Assembly (NCBI GenBank): GCA_037102815.1
Contig: BTPP01000001.1
Span: 4,365,001 to 4,429,000, forward strand
Reading direction: 5' to 3'
Origin: Neurospora intermedia
Taxonomy: Eukaryota > Ascomycota > Sordariomycetes > Sordariales > Sordariaceae
Length of the DNA stretch: 64,000 nucleotides
In this document: piece after piece, positions 24,049 through 35,000 of the stretch
Layout: the number at the start of each line of letters is the position of its first letter
How positions within the stretch are numbered: position 1 is the first letter of the stretch
Notes under the pieces: generated by a model
Databases searched by the model: none
Told to the model about the DNA's origin: nothing
The model's input: the letters and a program-made list of their open reading frames with translations, nothing else
Position numbers and translations under genes: made by a program

Positions 24049-24286
24049 AAACTTTGTTATCCCAAAAGAGAGGTAGTACACTACCTACCCGGAACATCAC
24101 TGCACCCACCGCAACGGTACTTACAGTACATATCTGTACATATTATCATCACTCCCCGTCTCTATAAGTCAAACCCCACTTTTTGACCTCAGGTGAGTTC
24201 AGTTGCCATTCAGCCAGCATGACCAACTTTCAAGGTCTCCTCTCAGATAGCTAATTTGGTTTACACTAGGACGACGCACAGCCATC

Positions 24287-25627
24287 ATGTCTCTCACCAA
24301 CGCAAGTCCCGCCGATGCGGCTCGGGCGGCCAAGTCGGCCTCCCACGTGCTGGCCACGCTCTCGGCCGAGGCCCGCAACGACGCCCTGACGGCCATCCAC
24401 GCCGGCCTCACTGCCGCGCGCGACGAAATCCTGGCTGCCAACGCCCGCGACCTTGAGCTAGCCCGCCAAGCCGCAGCCGACGGCAAGCTGAGCGCCAGCC
24501 TGGTGTCCCGCCTCGACCTGGGCAAGACGGGCAAGTGGGAGGACATGCTCAAGGGCATCCTGGACGTGCGCGACCTGGAGGACCCCGTCGGGCGCGTCAC
24601 CCTTCGTACCAAGCTGGACGACGGCCTTGAACTGGAGCGCGTCACCTGCCCGATCGGCGTGCTGCTCATCATCTTCGAGGCTCGCCCGGAGGTGATCGCC
24701 AACATTGCCGCGCTGGCCGTCAAGTCCGGCAACGCGGCCATCCTCAAGGGCGGCAAGGAGTCGACCGAGTCGTTTGTGGCCATCAGCACCGCCATCTCCA
24801 ACGCGCTCTCGCAAACCCAGGTACCCAACGACGCCATCCAGCTCGTTACCACGCGCGAGTCCATCCCCCAGCTGCTCGCCCTCGACCGCGACATTGACCT
24901 CGTCATCCCCCGCGGATCCAACGAGCTAGTCCGGTACATCAAGGAGAACACCAAGATCCCCGTCCTTGGCCACGCTGATGGCCTCTGTTCCATCTATCTG
25001 ACAGCTTCTGCCGACGCCAAGCTGGCCGCTGACGTCGTCGTCGACGCCAAGACCAGCTACCCGGCCGCCTGCAACAGCGTCGAGACCCTACTTGTCCAAG
25101 AATCCGCTCTCACCACCGTCTTCCCCGCCGTCGCCTCCGCCCTGGCCGCCAAGGGCGTCGAGCTGCGATGCGACGCCGCCTCCAAGGCCGCCGCCCTTTC
25201 CCCCGAAATCACCACCAACATAAAAGACGCCACTCCCGAGGATTACGATACCGAATTCCTCTCTCTCACCCTCGCAGTCAAGACCGTTCCCGACCTGTCA
25301 GCAGCCATCGCCCACATCAACACGCACGGCTCGCACCACACCGAAGCGATCTTGACCGCGGACCAGGCCGAGGCCGAGCGCTTCATGTCGGCCGTGGACG
25401 CCTCGGGCGCGTACTGGAACGCGTCGACCCGGTTCGCGGACGGCATGCGCTACGGCTTTGGTACTGAAGTCGGTATTAGCACCAACAAGATCCACTCACG
25501 CGGTCCTGTGGGCTTGGAGGGGTTGATGATTTACAAGTACAAGATTAGGGGGCAGGGACATGTCAGTGCGGTTTATGGAGAGGGAGAGGGGAAAAAGAGG
25601 TTTAAGCATGAGAGGTTGGCGATTTAA
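24287..25627 (+). CDS. PRO2: Gamma-glutamyl phosphate reductase (glutamate-5-semialdehyde dehydrogenase)
   Basis: A single coding exon of 446 aa. The enzyme reduces gamma-glutamyl phosphate to glutamate-5-semialdehyde with NADPH, the second step of proline synthesis from glutamate. The aldehyde-dehydrogenase fold is visible: PIGVLLIIFEARPEV (122-136), LKGGKES (153-159), the dinucleotide-binding region with RGSNELVRYI (209-218), and the catalytic cysteine C262 in YPAACNSVETLL. The C-terminus has SGAYWNASTRFADG, then GFGTEVGIST and HSRGPVGLEGL, all diagnostic of the ProA/Pro2 family. Length matches bacterial ProA and yeast Pro2. The start ATG lies directly after a probable leader intron. Codon use is strongly C-ending, as in highly expressed Neurospora genes. 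Two TGACTCA sites upstream suggest cross-pathway control. Confidence 0.96.
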   Translation: MSLTNASPADAARAAKSASHVLATLSAEARNDALTAIHAGLTAARDEILAANARDLELARQAAADGKLSASLVSRLDLGKTGKWEDMLKGILDVRDLEDPVGRVTLRTKLDDGLELERVTCPIGVLLIIFEARPEVIANIAALAVKSGNAAILKGGKESTESFVAISTAISNALSQTQVPNDAIQLVTTRESIPQLLALDRDIDLVIPRGSNELVRYIKENTKIPVLGHADGLCSIYLTASADAKLAADVVVDAKTSYPAACNSVETLLVQESALTTVFPAVASALAAKGVELRCDAASKAAALSPEITTNIKDATPEDYDTEFLSLTLAVKTVPDLSAAIAHINTHGSHHTEAILTADQAEAERFMSAVDASGAYWNASTRFADGMRYGFGTEVGISTNKIHSRGPVGLEGLMIYKYKIRGQGHVSAVYGEGEGKKRFKHERLAI

Positions 25628-26443
25628 AAATTGGGTCGAACGCGCGGCAATGGCTTGACTGTTTGTTTTATGGTTTGTGTATTCACTTGTCAACGGGGCG
25701 GTTCAAAAGGGTGGGAAAAATTGTGGGTGGTTTAGAAATTACGAGTCCAAGCTTTTCATCCCATCTTGTTTCTCTGTAATTGGGGGCATGGTAAAAAGAC
25801 ACCGTGGTTAATCAACAAGTTTCCGTCGAACGCAGTAGTATATCGGCTGACACGGTGACTGCGTCAAGATTCAACTCTATTTGAAAAATTGTTTTAATCG
25901 ACCTGGCAACGCACCCATGCTGACAGTCCGAGGGATGAATAATACCGTGAGCATGGCAGTTGACGTATAGAGCTCTAGCCAAAGCCGCCACGGTTTCAAA
26001 GGCTTATGACAGTGGCGCATTAAAGGGTATTTGACGAAAGAAGATGACTGAGAAACAATTCCTGAAGCAAAGGGTATGTATGTATCTATGGCACCGATCA
26101 TATCTATATATGCAAAAGAGACGCAAGCATGGTATAGAACAAACAGAAACATGATTCTATTACTCCATCTGTGTTGTTGTACAGATCCTAAAGACACAGT
26201 CTCGCCCTTGACCTAGCCAGACAAAAGGCAAAACAAGGGTGTATGTGGATATAAGGTAGAGAAGTCAAAAAGATAAATGGAACGCACTCATTTCGCATCA
26301 GTTCGTTTAGCTGTCGTTTTGGTTGTGTCACCATTGCTGCCCTCTTTTCCACCTCCTTTGTCTTGCTACTTCAAAGCCTTCATAACAAGAGGGCAACCAG
26401 GCTTGGCTTGGGCAGTACTTGTAGTAGGCTTGGTCACACTTCC
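25628..26443. other. Convergent 3' intergenic region
   Basis: PRO2 and the coiled-coil gene end towards each other with 816 bp between stop codons. I see only 3' UTR-like sequence and short chance frames. Confidence 0.55.
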
Positions 26444-28948
26444 TCAGTGTCCCCGATAACCTCCCGTACCACCGAAACCACCACCACCCAAGGTCCCGCT
26501 ACCTCTCAATCCCATCCCCGACCCCGGCCGCGGCAACCCACTCACGCCATTGGGTCCTGATGTCGTAGCGCTCTGAGCCCTTCCATGACCCGAGCCGCCA
26601 CCGAGCCCAATTCTGGTCCCCGCCGAGACCTTCAGCCCGAGACCACTTCCTCCAGGCGCCCTCATGCTAGTTGGGCGTCCAACACCACCAGCCCGGAAGG
26701 CCCCCTCCATACCCGACGGAGGAGCGATTCCGGATGCTGACTGTGTCTTTATGGGCGCACGTACGGCTCCTGGCCCACCTCCGAGACCGAGTCGTGGCTT
26801 CGCGCCAATCTTGGAGGTCATGCTCGCTGGCTGCGGCGCGTGATGACCGCTGTCGCCGTTACTAGTGGCGCTGACATCGCTTCCCCTACGGTCGGCACGT
26901 CCCCGGCCATTGGAGGTCGATAGGTGGGTAGGCGCAGGTGCGGGCGCGGGTGTGGGCGGTTCTTGTTGCATGCTCATCATCTCCTCGGCGAGACGAACTA
27001 GTTCTCCCTTTTCAACTCTCTCCTGTTCCAAGAGTGCCCTGAGTTCGTCGTTATCGTCCTTGACTGTTTGGAGAATAGCCACGAGCTTCTCCACCTCAGC
27101 CTCGAACTCCCTGATCTGCACAGCATTCCGCGCCCGATCGGCCTTGCGCTCCTCCTCCAGCTCAGTAAGCCGCGCCGGGTTAAGGGTCGCCAAGGCCGTC
27201 TTATCTTGGTCCCTCTGTTTTCGCAACTCCTCGTTCTCCCGGCTAAGCTCGTCCACCTGCGTCTGCAAGTCGCGCACCTTCTTCTCCCAGCGACTCTCGT
27301 AACTCTTCTTGAGCGCCGCCACCTTGGTTTCATGCTTGCTCTTGTACAGCGCATGAAGCTCACGAGCCACGCGTTCCACAGCCATCTCCACCTCTTTGTT
27401 GGATGATGGCTGTCCCCTTGCCTTGTCAGGCGAGTCGTGAGCAGCGGCCTCTGCGCTGGCCTTACCAGCACGCATGCCAGCCATCTTGCTCTCGGCATCC
27501 TGGGCCATCATCTCGGCCGCCTCCCGACGCTTCTCGGCCTCGTCCAGCTTGAACTCGAGCTCCTCCCTCTCGCGCCGACCGAGCACAATCTCCTCCTTGA
27601 CCTGCCGCAATACGGCCTCCATTTCTCGCCCCCGTCGCTCCCAGGTATTCTTCTCGGCCTCTAGTGACTCATGCATGCTCTCCACCTCGTGAAGCCGTTC
27701 CATGCACTCGCCGACCCGCTTCTCGGCGTCGCTCACAGCGGTTTTCAGCGACGTGACTTCTGCTTCCTTGCCGCTCAGCGAGGCCTTGAGGCTGCTGATC
27801 TCGGAAAGGAAGCCCGATTTCAGGGTTTCGAGTTCGCGCGGGGTAATAGTTGGGACGCTACGCGGTGTCGGCATCGGTGGGATGTCGAAATCGAGAATGT
27901 TGGAAAGGTTGCTGCCCGGGCGTTGGGGCGTCGTGGTGGCAAGATCAGTGCTACCAGGCCGCGGCGATGCGAACTGGGTACGGCGTGTGGGCGACGCCTG
28001 TGGTGCTCCATAGCCTCCATATCGTGACGAATCCGTAAAGTCTAGCAGGTTTGAGGCGTTGCCCGAGTCGAAGTCTCTCTTCTTCCCGGTCGTTGTTTTA
28101 TTGTCCGGCACCAGGCCGTTTACGCGCGGTGTCTGTTTTGCAGGCGACACCCCTCCACCCAGCACCGAGAACCTGCTTGCGCTCTCGGATCGCATGTGTG
28201 AAAACTTGGTGAGGTCTGGGACAGCCGAAAATGTGCTGAATGTGCTAACAATGGTATCGTTCCCTTCGCAGACGGATTCTTCGCGTGTCGCCTGTTCGTG
28301 TTCGCTGCCCGTGCTATTGCCTGACGTATTTTGTGGCAGTGTGTCCTTAGAACCACTGTCTCCCTCGATGCCGGTCATGTCCACATCGTCGTCCTCGAAT
28401 ATGTCGATGGCTTGTTTGATGCCTCCGTTTTCACGTATCACGTCCTGCAGGCTTATCCGACGATCTTGCGAGTCTCGTGACGAGGAGCGCGTCGTCTCGC
28501 TGCCAGACAACGAAGGGTTGACCTTGACGGGGAAACGCTTGATGGGTGTTTTGCGGGCGCTTTGGGGAAGCGGGGGCGGGGCCATACTCTTTGCCACGGG
28601 CGATAGAGGGGAGTCGGCGCTTTCCGGCAATGGCTGCGGTTGCGCCTGATGCTGGAGAATCTTGAGAGGGGAGAGCTCGTTGCCAGAGATGATGCGCGAC
28701 ATGGGGCGGGCAGATTTCGGCGGCGAGGGATCACGACCGATGGGCGGCGATGTCGTGTTGTCAGCTTCGCTGCTCTTGCTGTTGTCGGCGTTGTCGCCCG
28801 CGGTAGTTTGCTGTGTATTGTTTCTCCTCGAAGGAGCGTCATCTAGATCCATATCCATGGTGTCGGAAATTTCTTGTCGACGGTTGCTGATAGGGGTTGA
28901 AAGGTTGAGAGGAACAGAACTTGACGTCGGCGAAAGCGGCCCAAGCAT
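26444..28948 (-). CDS. Coiled-coil protein of unknown function
   Basis: A single long exon on the minus strand; from the first ATG it encodes 834 aa. The first 350 or so residues are Ser/Pro-rich and probably disordered, with several SP/TP sites that could be kinase targets. A long coiled coil follows (about residues 370-520 and 560-690, with runs such as EKKVRDLQTQVDELSRENEE). The last 150 residues are Gly/Arg/Ser-rich and end GGFGGTGGYRGH. The layout, together with RSESASRFSVLGGG and NLLDF/NILDFDIPP motifs, recalls fungal spindle-pole or nuclear-filament proteins of the Fin1/SnaD kind, but I cannot confirm that. The frame stays open upstream of the first ATG for about 50 codons without another ATG, so the true N-terminus may lie in a separate 5' exon. 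A 6-codon upstream ORF lies at 29129-29109 on the same strand. Confidence 0.75.
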   Translation of the reverse strand: MLGPLSPTSSSVPLNLSTPISNRRQEISDTMDMDLDDAPSRRNNTQQTTAGDNADNSKSSEADNTTSPPIGRDPSPPKSARPMSRIISGNELSPLKILQHQAQPQPLPESADSPLSPVAKSMAPPPLPQSARKTPIKRFPVKVNPSLSGSETTRSSSRDSQDRRISLQDVIRENGGIKQAIDIFEDDDVDMTGIEGDSGSKDTLPQNTSGNSTGSEHEQATREESVCEGNDTIVSTFSTFSAVPDLTKFSHMRSESASRFSVLGGGVSPAKQTPRVNGLVPDNKTTTGKKRDFDSGNASNLLDFTDSSRYGGYGAPQASPTRRTQFASPRPGSTDLATTTPQRPGSNLSNILDFDIPPMPTPRSVPTITPRELETLKSGFLSEISSLKASLSGKEAEVTSLKTAVSDAEKRVGECMERLHEVESMHESLEAEKNTWERRGREMEAVLRQVKEEIVLGRREREELEFKLDEAEKRREAAEMMAQDAESKMAGMRAGKASAEAAAHDSPDKARGQPSSNKEVEMAVERVARELHALYKSKHETKVAALKKSYESRWEKKVRDLQTQVDELSRENEELRKQRDQDKTALATLNPARLTELEEERKADRARNAVQIREFEAEVEKLVAILQTVKDDNDELRALLEQERVEKGELVRLAEEMMSMQQEPPTPAPAPAPTHLSTSNGRGRADRRGSDVSATSNGDSGHHAPQPASMTSKIGAKPRLGLGGGPGAVRAPIKTQSASGIAPPSGMEGAFRAGGVGRPTSMRAPGGSGLGLKVSAGTRIGLGGGSGHGRAQSATTSGPNGVSGLPRPGSGMGLRGSGTLGGGGFGGTGGYRGH

Positions 28949-30153
28949 CCTAATCTGCGTCGTCGGAGCCGCAGACGAGGGCGTAACCAAACCAAGCGTG
29001 GCGTGCCTTTGCTTGCTACAGCCCCCGAGGTATTCCCCTAGACTAGTCGAAGGCGGAAATAGTGGGGGATGAATCGGGTCTTGGTCGCGGTCGATGGTGG
29101 TTGTGGATTCAGAGGGATTCCTTCATCATCACAGGAAATGAGCAAAAGTGTGGGCTGCGATTGACGTCCAGGTCGATAGGTAGAGGTAGTCTTGCACCTA
29201 GGTTGCGTTGAGCGTTACCCCCCCGCCTGCACTTGTGTTTCATTTCTTTTGTTTCCCCGGCATGCAACCGTCGCCAGGGGCAGTCGCCCTGTGTGTCCCT
29301 CCCTCTAAAATGCCCTGGGGGGCCCTGACGAGCCTGCCCGGCTGGCATTGGATGGCAACCTCTGCTTCCCTTCCACTTGTGTTTAACGGCCCGGCCTAGA
29401 CATAGCAGGTAGGTACCTACCTACCTACCTTGAGGTGAATGCTGCCCCGTGGCCCAGATGTACCCCGTACACTTACGCAGAAGAGCTCAGCTTGAGCTTA
29501 CTGCCCTATAGTAGGTACCTACCGGAACCACGACTTCTACATCGATCCAATGTGCCCATCTTGCCCCTGCCGTGCCTGGTCCTGTCAGGTGTGAGCCTGT
29601 TCGAGTCAAACGAGGGACGTGCGTTGCCGTGCTACTTGTGTATCTTGACTTCCATTTTCCGCTGTTATTATTGCGTAGTGTCACGTCCCGGCACATAAAA
29701 CGCCACAGCAGCACATATTGGATGGATTTCCCGTGCAGTGTAAAAGTAAGATACGCTATAAAAAGAGTTGAGTGATGAAGGCTAACCCAAGGCTCCTCAG
29801 CCACCACTCAACCCACGCATGCATTGATGATGATCCTCTAAAGTCGTATTTACAAGCTCCTTCATAAAGTCGTGACCCTGAGAAAGGCAGCCCACCGAGC
29901 CAATGTGTTTCCAAGCCGAAATCAGACGAGATAAAAAGAAGCATACCACCCCCCTTTCCCCCCACGCTTCTCGACAACACCCACTCCCTTCCCACCTTTT
30001 TTTAGTCGAACAAAAAGTCATAACATAAAGGTCATAAGCGTCGTCAAGCCGAACATGAAAGCGTCATAAAACAACAAAAGAAAAGGAAAATGGCACGAGA
30101 CACTTCCAGAGGGGTCGGGCATCAAGTTTGGCGATATACCCCTCACTCATTGT
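28949..30153. other. Intergenic region with GGTAGGTACCTACC motifs
   Basis: This holds the promoter and leader of the coiled-coil gene and the asm-1 3' UTR. Palindromic GTAGGTACCTACC motifs lie at about 29407-29430 and 29511-29523. No other gene is supported. Confidence 0.5.
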
Positions 30154-32082
30154 TTATCTCCGCCTGTGGGCCGCAATAGCTGATGGTGCGGCTTGCGCGA
30201 TAGTGGCGGTGTATGTAGGTGACGGGAGGCTGCCGCCGTCCATCATCGTTTTGCGACGCTTCATATCCATTCCTGGACCCAAGTTTGGGGCGCCGGTCGT
30301 AGGCCTACCGCCATCATCATCATCGTCCCGTCCTCGCTTCAGCCCACCGGAGCTCCCGTTCATAACGGATGGCTGGGCCGAGTAGCCGTTCGACAGGGAA
30401 CTGGGCATGTCAGCCTGGCCCGCGTACATCTCATTTCCCTGAGTGCCGTTGCTACCGGTTCGCTCGTTGCTCATAACATTGTACAAGCTGCTCGAGGGTT
30501 GGCCGCGCGGGGGAGTATGGTAACCCTGCGCTGGATAGTAGCTCGTGGGCGCCGCTGCGGTTCTTGGGGTCGCGCGGCCGGATCCAGCTTGATGGGGGGA
30601 ACCGCCAATTTCAGGAGCAAGACCGTGATCGTGCGGCAGCGAGTTGACGGCTTGTGTGTTGTAGTTGTAAGACCCGCGGTTTGCATCATAGCCGCCGCTG
30701 TCGTGGGTATACTCGGCCTCGTTATTCGCATCATCATCCTCTTCGGAACCTGCATGATTGCCGGGGTCACTCTGGCCTTGGCCTTGGTGCATCATGCCAG
30801 TAGGCGGCTTGGAGTCGGATGCGTCATTGGACTGGCCGGTAGGTCTGCCAGACGGCGGGCCCATATCGTTCTTGATATAGCTGCTTTGGCTGTAGACGGG
30901 CCGCTCTTGATGCTGCGGTTGGCTAGAGTAGTGCGGTTGGCTCTGGTACTGAGCTTGTTGAGCAGACTGTCCCTGGTACATCTGTCGAGAGCTTTCATAC
31001 GACTGGCTGACGGGCGGATAGTTCTGCATGCTCTGGATTGTCGAACCAGGCGGCGTCGTTGCCGGCGTGCTTGGCATCGACCGAGCGTTGCCACCAAGGT
31101 TTGTGTCGAGAGAAAGCGAGCTGTTGCCCTGCGTGCCATTCATGCTCTGTTGGCTCCACTGATAGCCGTCCGAATTGCCCATTGGGCCCATCACGCTCGA
31201 GGCACTAGTTGGCGGTGTAGGGAAGGTGTGTGCACGGTCAAGCGCCGGCCGTCCCATGGAAGGATGCGAAGGCAAGGACTGGGGGCCTGGAAGCATGGAG
31301 TGATGGTGATGTTGTTGGAGGGATGGCAACCCGGGGGGCCCACGAAGTTGGCCGTGGCTGTCTTTCCTGCGTTGTTCAGCAGCAGCCATGACCTGGCTGG
31401 TCCGGCTCTGGTTGGTGGGGTGGTAGAGGAGGGCACCAATGTTGTGTACGAACAGAGGATAAAGAAGCTCGGTAATCTTCTCCTTGTTGGCAAAATCCAA
31501 AGCTCTCTCAAAGGGAATCCAGACTCCCTTGAGGTGCATTGGGCCAATCTTCACAACGTGACGGACCTTCTCGCTCTTGAGAATACCGTCACGGCGTCCG
31601 CGGGTCATGCCAGCGACGTTGAGGAGCTTGGTGCCGTTGATCATGGCATTATCCTCCCTGCGAGCAACACAGATGCCTCTTGCTTCCACCTGGAAGCACA
31701 AACTGCCTTCATCCTCCCACAGCGTGGCAGTGACACGGGGCTTCATCCCGGGGGGTGCTATTTGGCCAGTTGTGTCGAAACCGCCGCCGGCGTAAACAGC
31801 AGTATTCATGCTGCCGCTACCAGGAAGCGGCAAGACCGATTGGCCGGCCATCGAGTTCATGGACGGGGGAAGAGGCGGCGGAATCGAAGCCGGAGAGCTA
31901 AGAGCAGTGGCATATCCGTATTGGGGGTTACCATACTGGTGAGCATAGGTTGAACCAGGTTGCAACAGTGGCGGAGACTGGTGAGAAGCGTAATGGGAGT
32001 GGGAAGGCACCGTCGTTACGGGCATCGAACTGCCCTGGGACATTTGTCCGTAGTAAACGTCGCCTGCTGTGTTGGGATTCAT
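30154..32082 (-). CDS. asm-1: APSES transcription factor ASM-1 (StuA family)
   Basis: A single coding exon on the minus strand of 642 aa starting MNPNTAGDVYYGQ. The APSES DNA-binding domain lies at about residues 114-220 (from KPRVTATLWEDEG through NGTKLLNVAGMTRGRRDG to NIGALLYHP). The rest is Gln/Ser/Pro-rich activation sequence with an acidic EEDDDANNEAE patch and basic nuclear-localisation signals GLKRGRD and MKRRK near the C-terminus. From recall the sequence is nearly identical to Neurospora crassa ASM-1, the orthologue of Aspergillus StuA, which controls conidiophore, protoperithecium and ascospore development by binding CGCG-containing elements. The start was chosen by match to that protein; the same frame continues open upstream without an ATG. 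A large promoter and spliced leader are expected in the gene-free DNA above it. Confidence 0.95.
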   Translation of the reverse strand: MNPNTAGDVYYGQMSQGSSMPVTTVPSHSHYASHQSPPLLQPGSTYAHQYGNPQYGYATALSSPASIPPPLPPSMNSMAGQSVLPLPGSGSMNTAVYAGGGFDTTGQIAPPGMKPRVTATLWEDEGSLCFQVEARGICVARREDNAMINGTKLLNVAGMTRGRRDGILKSEKVRHVVKIGPMHLKGVWIPFERALDFANKEKITELLYPLFVHNIGALLYHPTNQSRTSQVMAAAEQRRKDSHGQLRGPPGLPSLQQHHHHSMLPGPQSLPSHPSMGRPALDRAHTFPTPPTSASSVMGPMGNSDGYQWSQQSMNGTQGNSSLSLDTNLGGNARSMPSTPATTPPGSTIQSMQNYPPVSQSYESSRQMYQGQSAQQAQYQSQPHYSSQPQHQERPVYSQSSYIKNDMGPPSGRPTGQSNDASDSKPPTGMMHQGQGQSDPGNHAGSEEDDDANNEAEYTHDSGGYDANRGSYNYNTQAVNSLPHDHGLAPEIGGSPHQAGSGRATPRTAAAPTSYYPAQGYHTPPRGQPSSSLYNVMSNERTGSNGTQGNEMYAGQADMPSSLSNGYSAQPSVMNGSSGGLKRGRDDDDDGGRPTTGAPNLGPGMDMKRRKTMMDGGSLPSPTYTATIAQAAPSAIAAHRRR

Positions 32083-35000
32083 GGTCGAATAGGATTCGGG
32101 TCTAAAGCCTTGCTGGCCCGGTGGACCAGAGAGTTGATAGCCGGAGGGTATGTCGGGCAACGAGGTCCCGAGAGTGTGGGACCGTACGTATGTGCGTTGA
32201 TGTATCCGGGGCGTGATGCTTGTGTCGAGTACTGCTGGATGATGAGCGGCAGTTGGCGCTGATGTGGGGACTGGCTGTGGTGGGAGTCAACGAACGATGG
32301 GTTGTCCAGGCGTTGTTTGCGTTTTTGCAACTCAATGCCTTTTTCAAGAAACCGAAAAAAAGGTAACGAGGTTAAAGGACCGTCCGACTACTTATAAGTT
32401 CTGTAAAAGAGCTGTGGCATGTTCTTCTGGAAATGAGATGAGCCAGTTATTTCGATCACGCCGTACCGGACTCCGATCTGTGCCCTGTTGATGCAATGCT
32501 TCCAAGTATGGCCACAGTTGGTATCGAGGTTTTCCAAGCTTTATCTCATGCAGAACAGAACCAAAGACGCAATGCAGCTTCGATGCGTGGTCTGATCGAG
32601 GCAGAGCACACTCATGCACCAAGAACCGGAACACCGAGAGAGAAGTTCGATCGTGTCCTTGTGATAAAACAAAACTTGCCGAGACCAAATGGAAAGAAAA
32701 ATGGACGCTTCAAGCTCCAAGTCGTGACGCTTGTTTTATCGATTTCCCCGAGGATGGTAGTCAAGGCAACCCGGGCCACTAATGCAGGTGAATGGCTGAT
32801 CGGATAAGAGGTGAAGTGGAATAGTCTCGACGCGTAATGGGTGAATGGCTGCGTGCTGGTGTCGGTCTAAGAGATGAAAGTTGAGGGGTTAGCTCGCCCG
32901 TAAAAAATTTGAGTGTTCCCCGTTCAGACGGCTGCTCGAGTTGCGAGTCCCGCCAGCGCAGTGTACTAGACACACTTACCTTCTCCTTCTCAACCAACTT
33001 GACCTCACAGGAACCTGCTTTCCTCGCAATGCACCTCTCTGCCAAAGGACGTGCAGGTGGGAGAAAATGGGGAGGCGGGTGGATAGAGGGAGTTGGGGTA
33101 AGGAAAGCGAAGGAACTGAAGTGGGAAGAGCTGGGGAGAGGAAGGACGGGGCCCGGCTGGATTTAGGTCACGGCGGTGGTGAGGAGCGAGGACGGGAAGT
33201 CGAGATGGAGAGCCCGGGGTCGGATGGATAGACAGACGGGTACTAGGCGAAGGCTGGACTGAGGAAAACAGACAACATGGAGGCCGGCCGGTTGACCGTT
33301 TCGGTTTTCGCATCATCACACACAGTAAGTAGGTAGGTAGCCAGGCAGGCCTACCTCACTGGCGCCGTAGGCCCGCCCACGACAACCTAAGAGTGTTGGG
33401 GCCTGCCCAGCCCGCCCGCGGGCGTGTGGGAGCGGGTGTGCTGGGGCAAGTACAGTGCCTGCTGGGAAACTTCCACCTGTGGTGAGTACCCACTAGTGCT
33501 CCGCTATTTTATCTACCTAGCCAGGCAAGGTACCAGGTATCTCTACGGGAGGAAAGCGAGCCTTCGTCTCTCGGTTCCTTGAATTCACAAGCCACTCTGA
33601 TTGGCAGGCGGAGGCCCCAATGGCTTCCTGCCCCCCCCCCCCCCCCCCCCCTCCCCCCTTCGCTCCCCCCCTCTCCCCCGCCTGAAAAAAAAATAAAATA
33701 AGAAAAAGAAAACGCCCTAGTAAACACGTAGCTACCTCTCGCTACGAGGGTCCAAGCCTTGATTATCCCTGTTATTACAAACCCCCTCCCCGGACAACCT
33801 AGAAAGTGGGCGTCAACCAACCACTCCGGTCGCGATCTGGATTTTCAATACTCTTTTCTCGTTACATTGACCCAAACAGAACTGAGCGGGTATACCACGC
33901 AGTAATTCATTGCCTGTTCAGCATTAGCGCAAGGGTCAGAGCCAGATGCTGCTAGTCAACTTTTGCATCTCACCAACTCTCAGCATTGTTGAAGATCCAA
34001 AGCCTCGTTGCAGTGGTCACACAGGCGGTGCAATTTCTTAGTTGCTCTGCGGAAAGATAAAAAGCAGGTACAACCCATACTAGATGCAATGTTGAAGGAT
34101 AGAAGTAACTGGAAGGGAGGCGAGCCGGGAGGTATGTGGAAGTGAGGGAAGCCTCTCAAATGCGCCTTACAACCGGCCCTGTCCTGTCTTAACGGCTGCG
34201 AAGGAGAAGCAAAAGCAAGAGTGACAGTTTTGAAAGTCAGATGCAAACTGAAAGCCACTTTTGGTTAGCTGGCTACCTTATTTTTTTTTCCTTATGCTAC
34301 TAGGTTGATACTGGAACCAACGATAATGGGAAATCAAGCGTCCGCTGGAAGCTGTGGACATCATGATGTGTGCTCTTCAAGTATACAGTGTGCTTGCCGT
34401 AATCCGACTGTGACAAGCTAGTCTCCCCGATGGCGGTTGTATTTTCATGTGTGCATACACTCTACGGAGTAGAGCCACCTCACTGTGTACAGGAACAGTC
34501 AACGTCCACTCTGTCTGTGACACTTCGAGTTCGTTTCTGACGGCTTTAGTCATGGTCTTTAAGGTAGGAACCGACTACTCGAACGCCAGCAGACAGTAAG
34601 CAAATCCATGGCCTCTTGAGCCTCCCAGTTATTGCCGTCGTAAACAGGGCTATCAGCGGGAGCAGACAGCAAGTGTTCAGGTCAGGTAGGGTTGAGCCAT
34701 GGGCCAGCAGGTGCCTAGGAACGACATTAGCTCGGGTGGGAGTTGCGACTAAGACGCGACAGGTTCGTGCTGTTGCTTGGACCTTTGACTTGAGAAGGCA
34801 GAGACGTAAGGGGTACATCATGTTTAATGCCAGAGGCGTAGAGGTACCTCTATCATGGAACTACGAGGTAAAAAGTCCAGGTAGTGTTTACGAGAGGTTG
34901 GGGCCGGTTCTCAGACTCCAGTCATCGTTTGGTGAATAACAGTTCTCAGGGCTGGACGGAGTGTGTTGTTTCTTTACTTTACCGCCCAGGCCCGGCGTGG

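Larger units (their letters stand above)
22633..24286. promoter_or_regulatory. Divergent promoter region between the MFS gene and PRO2
   Basis: The flanking genes point away from each other, so the 1.65 kb holds both promoters. Two perfect TGACTCA-type sites lie on the PRO2 side. GTACCTAGAGGTAGGTAG-like motifs lie at about 23919-23937. A likely 5' UTR intron of PRO2 runs from 24193 (GTGAGT) to 24269 (CACTAG). No other gene is supported. Confidence 0.55.

Noticed and set aside
30499-31953. 484-codon open frame antisense to asm-1
   Set aside because: It lies wholly opposite the asm-1 coding exon and its product is an unpatterned Arg/Val/Leu/Ala-rich string; it is explained by the codon bias of asm-1 on the other strand.
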